Shown one piece after another: positions 9,789 to 18,243 of a stretch of DNA of 64,000 nucleotides (position 1 is the stretch's first letter; every line of letters begins with the position of its first letter). The stretch is from Rhodopseudomonas palustris (GTDB lineage: Bacteria; Pseudomonadota; Alphaproteobacteria; Rhizobiales; Xanthobacteraceae), in NCBI RefSeq assembly GCF_034479375.1, contig NZ_CP140155.1, positions 868,001-932,000 of the forward strand, given 5' to 3'. Position numbers and translations under genes: made by a program. The notes beneath the pieces are model-generated. The model was given only the letters and a program-made list of their open reading frames with translations. It was not told where the DNA came from and did no database searches.

Positions 9789-10414
9789 TCGACTTCGCTC
9801 GCCAGCGCGTTGATCGCCGCCGCCGTCATCGCGCTGCCGCCGCGGCGGCCGCGGACGATGACGCACGGTGTTGGCGAGGCCTCGAGCAGCGCCTCTTTGG
9901 ATTCCGCTGCGCCGACGAAACCGACCGGAATGCCGACGATCGCAGCAGGCCGCGGCGCGCCGGGCTCGCCGAGGATTTCGAGCAGCCGAAACAGCGCGGT
10001 CGGCGCGTTGCCGATCGCCACCACGGCGCCGTCGAGCCGCTCGCGCCACAATTCGAGCGCGGCGGCGGAGCGCGTGGTTCCCAGCTTGGCCGCCAACTCG
10101 GGGACGCGGGGATCGCCGAGCGTGCAGATTACTTCGTTGTCGGCCGGCAGCCGCTTGCGGGTCACGCCATTGGCGACCATCTGCGCATCGCACAGGATCG
10201 GCGCGCCGGCCTGCAGTGCCGCGCGGCCCGCGGTGACGAAACCGGAGGTGAAGACGATGTCGCTCGCCACCTCGACCATGCCGCTGGCGTGAATGATCCG
10301 CACCGCGACCGTCTCTTCGTCGCGGTCGAAGCGATCGAGCTCGGCTTCTGCGCGAATGATCGCGAACGACTGCCGATAGATCGCGTCGCCGTTGGTTTCG
10401 TAGGTGTAGTTCAT
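9785..10414 (-). CDS. cobH: Precorrin-8X methylmutase
   Basis: A 209-residue enzyme that moves the C11 methyl group to C12, forming hydrogenobyrinate. Recognised by RIIHASGMVE (with the family's catalytic His), DAQMVANGV, AIGNAPTALF and GIPVGFVGAAESKEAL. The start ATG overlaps the TGA of the upstream CobN-like fragment (ATGA), and the end overlaps cobI. Confidence 0.95.
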   Translation of the reverse strand: MNYTYETNGDAIYRQSFAIIRAEAELDRFDRDEETVAVRIIHASGMVEVASDIVFTSGFVTAGRAALQAGAPILCDAQMVANGVTRKRLPADNEVICTLGDPRVPELAAKLGTTRSAAALELWRERLDGAVVAIGNAPTALFRLLEILGEPGAPRPAAIVGIPVGFVGAAESKEALLEASPTPCVIVRGRRGGSAMTAAAINALASEVE

Positions 10415-10947
10415 CGTACCGCCTCGCGGTTCTGATCGGAGATCGGCGGCACCGGCTGGTCCAGCCAGGGCTCGATGGTGAGGCCGGCCGCGAGCGACAA
10501 TTGCGTCAGCACCGCGCGCGCGGCCGCCTCGTCGCTGCCTTTGCAGAGCGAGGCCAGTCGGCGCAGCGTCGAACGCGGCAGATTGGACATCGCGTCGAGT
10601 CGCGGGTCGGGCTGATCGGCGACGACGGCGAGCGCGATCCGCCGGTCCCGGGCGACCGCGGTGAGGGTGTCGATGCCGTCGCGCCATTCAGTGGCGCTGT
10701 GCGCCAGATGGATCAGCATGCCGCGCGCCGCCACGGCTGCGGAGAGAAAGTGCTGATCGAGCGACAGCCGAGCGAGGTTTGCGAGATACAGCTTCGGCAG
10801 TGTTTGGCCGGCGTTGAACCACGCGCGCGCGTAGCGCGCGAGCTCGGCGTCGGAGAGCGACAGCACGACGAGATCGGCGGACAAAGGGGAGCAGTCGGAC
10901 GCGTCGAGGGCGTCGGGCCCATCGGAGCGAACAATCGAGAGCGGCAT
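10411..10947 (-). CDS. CobN N-terminal-domain fragment, first gene of the cob operon
   Basis: 178 residues resembling only the first part of the large cobaltochelatase subunit CobN: SADLVVLSLSDAELARYARA, then LPKLYLANLARLS, then ALAVVADQPDPRLDAMS. The rest of CobN, over 1,000 residues, is absent, and so is cobG, which often follows. The frame is intact and its TGA overlaps the cobH ATG. The start MPLSIVRSDG is chosen because the upstream in-frame residues are translated riboswitch. It may be a deletion remnant kept for coupling or a stand-alone domain; a full CobN should be elsewhere. Assignment is by eye. Confidence 0.6.
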   Translation of the reverse strand: MPLSIVRSDGPDALDASDCSPLSADLVVLSLSDAELARYARAWFNAGQTLPKLYLANLARLSLDQHFLSAAVAARGMLIHLAHSATEWRDGIDTLTAVARDRRIALAVVADQPDPRLDAMSNLPRSTLRRLASLCKGSDEAAARAVLTQLSLAAGLTIEPWLDQPVPPISDQNREAVR

Positions 10948-11074
10948 CGTGCCAAGTCCGTCGGTTGACCATCGCGCGATGCGATGATGCGAAACCGGCG
11001 AACGGACCTGCACTCCGAACGGCCGAACTTCACCCCGGAACATCCCGCCCGGAATGGCGTCAATCAGCAGGCGA

Positions 11075-11252
11075 CGGCAGGTCTCCTGGCTCACGGGTCA
11101 CGGCCAGCGCAGCCTTCCCGGACGACGTCCAGTGGCGTGTTGCGGTGGCTCGCCGTTCACAGTTGCGGGAGCAGCTTCGGCTCCGTCATCATCCTGCGCA
11201 GGGCGATGACTTCCGATATTCCCTCTTAGTCCCGTCCGAAGACAGGAACCGT
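11075..11252 (-). ncRNA. Cobalamin (AdoCbl) riboswitch
   Basis: On the minus strand the segment ends in GCCAGGAGACCTGCC (11076-11090), the classic B12-riboswitch 3' strand. It also contains CTCCCGCAACTGT (about 11159-11171), GCCACTGG and GGGAAGGC in the right order, and the P1-side CGGTTCCTGTC (about 11242-11252). It heads the cob operon, ending about 130 bases before the CobN-fragment start, and should repress downstream genes when coenzyme B12 is abundant. No clear intrinsic terminator follows, so the mode could be translational or Rho-dependent. Confidence 0.95.
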
Positions 11253-11345
11253 CGGCAGCGCGATGTTTGGTCCGAAAACGCAGATGTGTCAATCGAGCTT
11301 GCGTCGCGCAGAAGCCCGCCGGGATGCAATAAAATCAGCCAGTGC

Positions 11346-11359
11346 TTGAGCTGGATCAA
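11346..11359 (-). promoter_or_regulatory. FNR/FixK-type binding site upstream of the B12 riboswitch
   Basis: Read on the minus strand, TTGATCCAGCTCAA matches the FNR-family consensus TTGAT-N4-ATCAA at 9 of 10 informative bases. It lies about 94 bases upstream of the riboswitch 5' end and between that element and the Fe-S gene, so it is well placed to control the cob operon by oxygen through an FnrL, FixK or AadR type regulator. No good -10 box was identified at the usual spacing. Confidence 0.6.
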
Positions 11360-11410
11360 GACGGATTGGCCGGGTTGCGGCAGCGGCTGGCCCGTTGCGA
11401 TCAAGGCCGG

Positions 11411-12550
11411 TCAGCCGCGATCGCGTTTGCTCCTTGCACCCGCCGCGGCCTTCTCGGCTGCCGCGCGCAGTAATGCGGCGGCCCGGAACGGGGCGTGGAC
11501 GGCCTTCGAGAACGGCAGCACGACGAAGAACCCGAACACGAGGCCCAGATGGCCGGCCAGCAGCAGCCCCATCGCCGGCGTTTCGCGGAACGCCAGCACC
11601 GCCAGACCGCTGAGGGTGACCAGGCCGAGCAGAATCAGGAAGGTGACGTTGAGTGCGACTTCGGTCCGGTCGGAAGGCTCGGTGTCGGCGCGATGTTCGA
11701 TCCAGAGCAGGCCGGCGATGCCGGCCAGCATGACGACCCCGCCGACGAGGCCGAGCAGCACCGGCAGGCTGGCGAGCGGATAGGGCGCGGCGACGCCGAG
11801 CGCGTGATGATAGATCGCAGCCGAGACCGTCGACAGCGCGGTGCCGGCGAAGCCCGCGACCATGACGTGGTGAAACAGCCTGCGGTGATGCGACGTGCGT
11901 TCGCCGACATCGTTGCAGCCCGGCCCGCCGCCGCCGAGATGGCGCAGCGTGACGATGTCGCGTAACGCGGGCGCCAGCGCGCGCAGCAGCGCGCCGCGCG
12001 GGACGTCGGGGGCCATCGTGCGCCAGAACCGCAGCGTCGCCAGTCCGATACACGCCACCGCCCACAGCAGCGACGCGCCGGCGGCGCCGGCCATGATCGA
12101 CCACGGCAGCACGCGATAGAACGCGCCCTCGCTGTCGTCGGCGCCGAACAGCGCCGCAGGCGGGCTCGACAGCAGCACGAAAGCCAGCGTGGCGAGCACG
12201 ATGAGGCTCACGATCGCCGCAATGCCCGTGACCGGCGAGCCGAAAGCGCGGCCGAGCACGGGCGGCCACAGATGGTCGGCATAGGAGCGTCGTCGGACGG
12301 CGGCTAGCGTGGCGGGGAGATTGACCGCGAACGGATGCGGCGGCGCATACTGGCACGCGTACCAGCAGCCGCGGCAGTTGTGGCAGAGATTGGAGAGATA
12401 GTTCAGATCGCTGAGCCGGAATTCATGCTTGTCGTCGATTGCCGGGAACACCGGGCACAGCCCGTCGCAATACATGCAGGCCGTGCAGATCCGCAGCACG
12501 CGCTCGGCCTCCGCGGTCAGTTCGTCCGTCGACGTATCAGCCGTGGACAT
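11411..12550 (-). CDS. CobZ-like/TcuB-like Fe-S membrane protein (CobZ C-terminal half)
   Basis: 379 residues. The N-terminal part carries two [4Fe-4S] cysteine groups, CTACMYCDGLCP and CHNCRGCWYAC. Several membrane segments follow, from about residue 95 to the end. This matches TcuB, the electron-transfer partner of the tricarballylate dehydrogenase TcuA, and the C-terminal half of Rhodobacter CobZ, a precorrin-3B synthase. With the flavoprotein gene upstream, overlapping by 14 bases, and cob genes all round, a split CobZ is the best reading. GGAGG precedes the chosen ATG. True tricarballylate metabolism is the alternative. Confidence 0.8.
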   Translation of the reverse strand: MSTADTSTDELTAEAERVLRICTACMYCDGLCPVFPAIDDKHEFRLSDLNYLSNLCHNCRGCWYACQYAPPHPFAVNLPATLAAVRRRSYADHLWPPVLGRAFGSPVTGIAAIVSLIVLATLAFVLLSSPPAALFGADDSEGAFYRVLPWSIMAGAAGASLLWAVACIGLATLRFWRTMAPDVPRGALLRALAPALRDIVTLRHLGGGGPGCNDVGERTSHHRRLFHHVMVAGFAGTALSTVSAAIYHHALGVAAPYPLASLPVLLGLVGGVVMLAGIAGLLWIEHRADTEPSDRTEVALNVTFLILLGLVTLSGLAVLAFRETPAMGLLLAGHLGLVFGFFVVLPFSKAVHAPFRAAALLRAAAEKAAAGARSKRDRG

Positions 12551-13862
12551 GACGCGCCGCCTCCGTTCCGGCAAGCCGCCCGAACACCGCCGCGAGCGTG
12601 AGGCCTAGGCCGGCGAGATAGCCGCGTCCGATCACATTGGCCGCCATGATCATGCCCGCCGCGAACAGAGTGTCGTTGCGGCGATCGTCGGCCCAGACAA
12701 TTCGCATGTGGTCGTCGACCGCGACGCCATGGTGGACGAAGGTGACGCCGGGGCGCATCGGATAGGCAGCGAACGTTGCGGACGCGATCGGGTGAGCGCC
12801 TGCGGGCAGTGCGGCGTTGAAGGCGTTCACACTCTGCGCGAGCGTCGCCGGATCGAGCCCGAGCGCTTCGGCGAGGTCGGCGATGGTCGCGCCGCTGATC
12901 GGCGGAAAGGCTTGCGGCGCGGCGCGCTGCAGGCCATCGGCGTCGAGGATCAGATAGGCCGTCTGACCGGCGCAGGCGGCGATCCGCGGTCCCCAGCGGG
13001 CATAGTGGGTCGGTTCGGCGCCGGCGCCGGTGGCGTCGATCCGCCTCGCCGAACCATCGACGACCATTCCATACGGGATCGCGGTGATCCGGGTGACGAT
13101 GCCGCCGTCGAACCGGGGTCCACGCGCATCCACCGCCACCATGTGGCAGATCGTCGGATCGCCGACGGTGCCCGCGCCGGCCGCGATCAGATCGGCCAGC
13201 ATGCGCCCGTTCGCGTAGGGCGTGCCGCGGACCATGAAGCCGTCGGCGGCGTCTCCATAGTGGGATCGCAGCCAGGCCGGATCGGCGCCGGCGCCGCCCG
13301 CGCAGACCACAATGGTGCGGGCGTCGATCGACGACGGGCTTGAAGTCGCCGTCGTGAGGTCGATGCTCCAATTGCCGTTCGAGGATTGCCGTGACAAACG
13401 AGCTTCGCTGTCGGTGCTGATCGCGACTCCGATGTCGGTCGCCGTGGAGTAGAGCGCGTTGATCATCGCCTTGCCGCCACCAAGCGGAAACACGGTGCGG
13501 CGGGAATACGGCACGACGCCGACATTCGGCTGCTGCAACGGAACCCCGTTGGCCATCAGCCACGCTGCGATCGTTTCCGACTCCGCGACAAGACGTTGGG
13601 CAAGGCACGGATTGGAGTCACCCTGGGTCACGCGGGCGAGGTCATCGAGAAACTCTCGCGCCTGATAGGCGTCGGGTACGTAGCGTGTGGGCGCTTCGTG
13701 CACGACGCGGAAATTGCGGGCATGGCGGGCATTGCCGCCGCGGAACGCGCTGGGCGCGCATTCCAGCAGACGAACCGAGACACCGGCGCGGCGCGCGGCG
13801 ATCGCTGCGCACAGCCCTGCGAGACCGCCTCCAATCACCACGACATCCCACGTCGAACTCAA
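12537..13862 (-). CDS. CobZ-like/TcuA-like flavoprotein (CobZ N-terminal half)
   Basis: About 441 residues of an FAD-dependent fumarate-reductase/TcuA-type flavoprotein. The dinucleotide fold VVVIGGGLAGLCAAIAAR lies at the N-terminus, and the C-terminal FAD-binding end reads LFAAGMIMAANVIGRGYLAG. In Rhodobacter capsulatus one protein, CobZ, joins this domain to a TcuB domain and makes precorrin-3B in place of CobG. The start is uncertain: no ATG is suitably placed, and TTG at 13862 fits the family N-terminus, while another TTG lies at 13946. It is divergent from cobF. Confidence 0.8.
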   Translation of the reverse strand: MSSTWDVVVIGGGLAGLCAAIAARRAGVSVRLLECAPSAFRGGNARHARNFRVVHEAPTRYVPDAYQAREFLDDLARVTQGDSNPCLAQRLVAESETIAAWLMANGVPLQQPNVGVVPYSRRTVFPLGGGKAMINALYSTATDIGVAISTDSEARLSRQSSNGNWSIDLTTATSSPSSIDARTIVVCAGGAGADPAWLRSHYGDAADGFMVRGTPYANGRMLADLIAAGAGTVGDPTICHMVAVDARGPRFDGGIVTRITAIPYGMVVDGSARRIDATGAGAEPTHYARWGPRIAACAGQTAYLILDADGLQRAAPQAFPPISGATIADLAEALGLDPATLAQSVNAFNAALPAGAHPIASATFAAYPMRPGVTFVHHGVAVDDHMRIVWADDRRNDTLFAAGMIMAANVIGRGYLAGLGLTLAAVFGRLAGTEAARHVHG

Positions 13863-14100
13863 TTCACCGCGACTCCCGACGGACTTCGTCGATTGAGGTT
13901 GCCACCGCCGGGCTCGCCGGTTCCGGTCGGCGCGACGCTTGCTCAATTCGTCTTAGGACCCGCGTTGCGCCGCTTGTCAATCGCGCCGAAGCTTGCGCCT
14001 GGCGAGTCCTCGTGCTTTTCTGGCTTCATCTTCCCAAGCCTCTCTTCGTCGTGACGGTCGCGGCTCTCCGGCCGATGAGAGCGCACGAGCGACATCAGTC

Positions 14101-14862
14101 ATGCGCAAGATTCTTCTGATCGGAATGGGGCCGGGCGGCCCGGATTTCCTCACCGTGCAGGCGATCGACGCGCTCAATCGCGCAACCGTGTTCTTCCTGC
14201 CGGACAAGGGCGCCGAAAAGGCCGAACTGCGCGAGGTTCGCGAGCAGATCTGCCGGCGCTTCATCACGCGGCCGGAGATTCGCTTCGTCACCATCGACAT
14301 CCCACAGCGTGACGCGCCCGCGGGCGATTATCGCGCGACCGTCGACGACTGGCATGCGCAGATCGCCGCGCGCTACCGGCAGGTGCTGATCGACGAGCTT
14401 CCCGACGATGGTTGCGGAGCGTTTCTGGTCTGGGGCGATCCGACGCTTTACGACAGCTCGTTGCGAATTCTGGATCGGCTGCGCGCGGACGGGCTGCCGA
14501 TCGAATACGAGATCATCCCCGGCATCAGCGCCGTGCAGGTGCTGACGGCGCGGCATCGCATCCCGCTCAACCGCATCGGCGAGTCCGTCACGATCACGAC
14601 GGGACGAAAGCTAGGCGCAGCGCATCACGCCGCCGAGGATACGGTGGTGATGCTGGACGGCGACGAGACCTTTGCCAAGATCGACGCCGGCGACACCTAT
14701 ATCTATTGGGGCGCTTATCTCGGCATGGCGGACGAGATCCTGATCGCCGGAAAACTCGCCGATGTCGCGTCCGACATTCAGCGCGTTAGGCGCGAAGCCC
14801 GCGAGGCCAAGGGCTGGATCATGGATGCCTATCTGCTGCGGCGTTCCGACGGCGGCGCGTAG
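14101..14862 (+). CDS. cobF: Precorrin-6A synthase (deacetylating), C1-methyltransferase
   Basis: A 253-residue tetrapyrrole methylase. It starts MRKILLIGMGPGGPDFLTVQ and has FFLPDKGAEK, FLVWGDPTLYDSSLRI and EIIPGISAVQVLTARH, typical of CobF. CobF removes the extruded acetyl unit and methylates C1, giving precorrin-6A. It is specific to the oxygen-dependent pathway, which supports the CobZ reading of the neighbouring divergent pair. An in-frame extension to 13993 does not look coding. Confidence 0.92.
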   Translation: MRKILLIGMGPGGPDFLTVQAIDALNRATVFFLPDKGAEKAELREVREQICRRFITRPEIRFVTIDIPQRDAPAGDYRATVDDWHAQIAARYRQVLIDELPDDGCGAFLVWGDPTLYDSSLRILDRLRADGLPIEYEIIPGISAVQVLTARHRIPLNRIGESVTITTGRKLGAAHHAAEDTVVMLDGDETFAKIDAGDTYIYWGAYLGMADEILIAGKLADVASDIQRVRREAREAKGWIMDAYLLRRSDGGA

Positions 14863-15265
14863 CGCGTCTTCGGAGATTCCGGGCGGCTGGAATGTGGCAA
14901 GCAGATGCAGACTTTCGTCGCATCTGCTCCGTCGTGCGTGCTCGACGTGGTATTCCGGCACCTAGGAATGATCGTGACGCATCAGATTCATTGCGCGGCG
15001 TCACGTCGAGCCTCTGGATCCGGACGTTCGCCGGTATTCGCGAAGCGGGTTCGACGCGCTTAGTTAGCAGGCAGAGATGCTCCACCGAGTTAGTTTGGAA
15101 TTAGTATAGCAATAGTCTGATCAAAACTTGCGCAGAAGATGCATTTTTGAATTTGAGACGGGAATAGCGAGACAGTAGGGTCCGATTGTTTCGACTCCAC
15201 AGAGAGCCGCGGGACATCATTGCGATGCCGGCTTCTCGTTTTTTCCTCGAGCTGTCCAGAGACCC
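14863..15265. other. Structured intergenic region between cobF and flavodoxin
   Basis: 403 bp without a gene. Inverted repeats are visible: 14900-14908 with 14920-14928 (9 bp), 14940-14948 with 15003-15011 (9 bp), and 14973-14980 with 14998-15005 (8 bp). The last two share three bases, so they are partly alternative pairings. No T-run follows, so this is not a plain terminator. From about 15085 the sequence becomes AT-rich and probably holds the flavodoxin promoter. No known riboswitch consensus was recognised. Confidence 0.45.
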
Positions 15266-15748
15266 ATGAGCGTGAACATCATTTTCGGCTCCGATGCCGG
15301 AGCCACGAAAGCGGTCGCGAACCGCATCGCGAAACACACCAATGGCCGGGCGATCGATATCAAGGCCGCGAGCGTTGCTGATTTCGAGAATTGCACTTTG
15401 CTGATTCTCGGATCGCCGACTTACGGCGCCGGCGATCTGCAGACCGATTGGGAGGCTCATCTCGACAAGCTTCAGCAAGCTAGGCTGGCCGGAAAGAAAG
15501 TAGCGCTGTTCGGCACCGGCGACCAGGTCAGCTATCCGGACTGCTTCGTCGATGCGATGGGCGTTCTGTACGACCTCGTCACCGAGCAGGGCGCGACCGT
15601 GGTGGGGTTCACCGCGACCGCCGGCTACGACCACACCGGCTCGCGGGCGGAGCGGGACGGTCAGTTCGTCGGGTTGCCGCTGGACCAGGACAACCAGTCA
15701 TCGAAGACCGAGAAGAGGATCACCGAATGGGTCAGTCGGCTGAGCTGA
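15266..15748 (+). CDS. Flavodoxin
   Basis: 160 residues, a normal long-chain flavodoxin length. The FMN phosphate loop reads FGSDAGATKAVA near the N-terminus, and LGSPTYGAGDLQTDWE and FGTGDQVSYPDCF are the two flavin-contacting loops. Flavodoxins are soluble one- or two-electron carriers that replace ferredoxin under iron limitation or feed nitrogenase and other reductases. The gene overlaps the downstream DUF2023 gene by 22 bases. No Fur or Irr site could be assigned. Confidence 0.95.
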   Translation: MSVNIIFGSDAGATKAVANRIAKHTNGRAIDIKAASVADFENCTLLILGSPTYGAGDLQTDWEAHLDKLQQARLAGKKVALFGTGDQVSYPDCFVDAMGVLYDLVTEQGATVVGFTATAGYDHTGSRAERDGQFVGLPLDQDNQSSKTEKRITEWVSRLS

Positions 15749-16158
15749 ACTGCGCGGCGCTGCAGATCTTCAATCATCATCTGTACGAACTCTCGAAAGG
15801 GATACGGCCGCTGGCGCTGATGACCATGACGGTCGAAGCCGCCGCTCCGGTGCTCGGGCGCCTTCAGGGGCGGGGCATCGCGCACTACGTCCACGAGGCG
15901 TGCCCCGATCGGGTGAACGTGGTGTTCGGCAGCAGGCTGGCCGTCAAGGCGGTCCGCCGCTTCCTGGTGGGGCCGCTGTGCGAATTGTCGGCCGAGCATG
16001 ATTTCATGCTCGGCATCCTGCTCGGCTACGATCGCGAAATGCAGTGCGAACGTTTTCTCGGGCGTTGCGGGGACGCGGTCGAGACGGAGACCCCACTCGC
16101 AGTGACTGCCGAAACGCCGCTGGCGCTCGCTGCGGATCACAACGCGCTGGCGCTTTAG
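15727..16158 (+). CDS. DUF2023 family protein, flavodoxin partner
   Basis: 143 residues matching the small DUF2023 family: NHHLYELSKGIRPLALMT, GRGIAHYVHEACPDRVNVVFG and DFMLGILLGYDREMQCERF. The family is uncharacterised and is typically found beside flavodoxin genes, as here, where the two overlap by 22 bases. This suggests a role in flavodoxin use or maturation, possibly under low iron. No signal peptide or membrane segment. Confidence 0.75.
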   Translation: MGQSAELNCAALQIFNHHLYELSKGIRPLALMTMTVEAAAPVLGRLQGRGIAHYVHEACPDRVNVVFGSRLAVKAVRRFLVGPLCELSAEHDFMLGILLGYDREMQCERFLGRCGDAVETETPLAVTAETPLALAADHNALAL

Positions 16159-16269
16159 CTCAATTCGCGGCGTCCGGCATCGTCATTCCATTGCTGGATG
16201 AGGATGACAACGACGCCGCCATTGCGGCTGGGCCGCGTCCGCCGGTTGGCCGCGGCCCCGCACGTGTGC

Positions 16270-18072
16270 TCATTTCAGATGATGCACCGCTTGCCGCCCG
16301 TAGACCGGCGTCGGGATGCCCTCCATCCGCGCCTTGAGCTGCAACGCCAGGAATTGCGAGTAGTGCCGCGACTGGTGCAGATTGCCGCCGTGGAACCAGA
16401 GTCCCTCTTGTTGCGTCGGCTTCCACATGTTGCGCTGCTCGCCCTCCCAGGGTCCCGGGTCCTTGGTGGTGTTCGAGCCGAGCCCCCAGACTTTGCCGAC
16501 TTTGTCGGCGACGTCCTGCGAGATCAGATCGGCGGCGAAGCCGTTCATCGAGCCGTAGCCGGTGGCGTAGACGACGAGATCAGCGGGAAGTTCGGTGCCA
16601 TCGCTGAGGATGACCGCATGTTCGGTGAGCCGCGTCACGCCGACGCCGCTCTTCAGCTTGATGCGGCCGTCGGCGATCAATTCGCAGGCGCCGACGTCGA
16701 TGTAGTAGCCGGAGCCGCGGCGCAGATATTTCATGAACAGGCCTGAATCGTCGTCGCCGTAGTCGAGCATGAAGCCGGCGGCTTCGAGTCGCCTGTAGAA
16801 GTCGGCGTCGCGTTCGCGAATCGCGTTGTAGACCGGGATCTGGAATTCGTGGAGGATCTTGTAGGGCAGCGAGGCGAAGATCAGATCGGCCTTCGCCGTA
16901 GTGATGCCGTTCTTTACCGCCTGTTCGGAATACAGCGCGGACAGGCCCAATTCCATCAGCGAGTCCGACTTCACGACGTGGGTCGACGAGCGCTGCACCA
17001 TGGTGACGTCGGCGCCGGCCTCCCACAGCGCCGCGCAGATGTCGTGCGCGGAATTGTTGGAGCCGATCACCACCGCCTTCTTGCCCTTGTAGGCGTCCGG
17101 GCCGGGATGCTGCGAGGAGTGGTGCTGGTCGCCCTTGAAGAGATCCATGCCCTCGAAGTGCGGCATATTCGGCTTCGCCGACATGCCGGTGGCGAGCACG
17201 AGCTGTTTCGGCGTCAGGGTGATCTCCTGGCCGTCGCGCTCGACCACCACGGTCCATTGCTGCTTCGCTTCGTCGTACGAAGCGCGCTTGCAGACCGTGG
17301 AGCCCCAGTAGTTCAGCTCCATTACCTTGGCGTACATTTCCAGCCAGTCGCCGATCTTGTCCTTCGGGGCGAAAACCGGCCAGTTCGGCGGGAACGGCAG
17401 ATAGGGCAGGTGGTCGTACCAGACCGGATCGTGCAGGCAGAGCGACTTGTAGCGCTTGCGCCAGCTATCGCCGGGCCGCTCGTTCTTCTCGATGATGATG
17501 GTCGGCACGCCGAGCTGGCGCAGCCGGGCGGCGAGTCCGATGCCGCCCTGGCCGCCGCCGATGATGACGCAATAGGGCTGGCGGCTGTTGCCGAGTTCGG
17601 CCGTCTCGGCGTCGCGCTCTTCCTTCCAGGTCTTGCGCGTCGGATCGACGCCGTGCTTGGCGCCCATCGGGCGATCGAAGCCGAGCGGCTCCTCGAAGCC
17701 CTTCAGCTCCGCCATGGTGGTGAGCAGCGTCCAGATCCGGCCGTCCTTCAGTCGCAGATGACCGAAGCCGCGCGCCACCGCGGTGTCGAACTGAACCCAG
17801 CTTTCGACGATGCCGTCGGCTTCGGTGGCGTCCTCGCCGTCTGCAATCCGCCAGTTCGATGGACGCGTATCGGCGAGCCTCGCAGCGAGCATGTCGCGAA
17901 CCTGATCCTTGCCCTCCATCGTCTTGATGTTCCAGGTGAAGGAGACGAGGTCGCGCCAGTAGCAATCGGTTTGAAACAGCTCGACCGCGCGGTCGGGATC
18001 GTTGGCGCTCAGCGCTTCATCCAGCAGGGCGAGCAGGGTCGTGACTTTGCCGTTCGGCGCGGTGTCGAGCAT
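16270..18072 (-). CDS. Flavin-dependent monooxygenase with N-terminal NTF2-like domain
   Basis: 600 residues. Residues 1 to about 140 look like an NTF2/SnoaL-like domain (FQTDCYWRDLVSFTWN). The remainder is an FAD- and NAD(P)H-dependent monooxygenase of the FMO/Baeyer-Villiger-like group, with the FAD motif VIIGGGQGGIGLAARL, the NADPH motif VIGSNNSAHDICAALW and the late motif LVVYATGYGSMNG. It probably oxygenates a small organic substrate at N, S or a carbonyl. Single gene, convergent with DUF2023 upstream. Substrate unknown. Confidence 0.85.
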   Translation of the reverse strand: MLDTAPNGKVTTLLALLDEALSANDPDRAVELFQTDCYWRDLVSFTWNIKTMEGKDQVRDMLAARLADTRPSNWRIADGEDATEADGIVESWVQFDTAVARGFGHLRLKDGRIWTLLTTMAELKGFEEPLGFDRPMGAKHGVDPTRKTWKEERDAETAELGNSRQPYCVIIGGGQGGIGLAARLRQLGVPTIIIEKNERPGDSWRKRYKSLCLHDPVWYDHLPYLPFPPNWPVFAPKDKIGDWLEMYAKVMELNYWGSTVCKRASYDEAKQQWTVVVERDGQEITLTPKQLVLATGMSAKPNMPHFEGMDLFKGDQHHSSQHPGPDAYKGKKAVVIGSNNSAHDICAALWEAGADVTMVQRSSTHVVKSDSLMELGLSALYSEQAVKNGITTAKADLIFASLPYKILHEFQIPVYNAIRERDADFYRRLEAAGFMLDYGDDDSGLFMKYLRRGSGYYIDVGACELIADGRIKLKSGVGVTRLTEHAVILSDGTELPADLVVYATGYGSMNGFAADLISQDVADKVGKVWGLGSNTTKDPGPWEGEQRNMWKPTQQEGLWFHGGNLHQSRHYSQFLALQLKARMEGIPTPVYGRQAVHHLK

Positions 18073-18243
18073 GATGTCCTCCCGTTGATAGTTGTCGCGA
18101 CGTGACGCTGCGGTCTCGTTGCGCCGATCCTATCACCGCGCGCCGGGAGTGCGAGCGCGAAGCGGGACGATGTTGAATTCGTGATGATGCGTAGTTGTGC
18201 GCCGCACTCAGTGCGGCGCCGCAGCGGTCCGGCGACGCTGGCG

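Noticed and set aside
10948..11094. N-terminal extension of the CobN fragment to 11094
   Set aside because: The extra residues are a translation of the riboswitch 3' strand.
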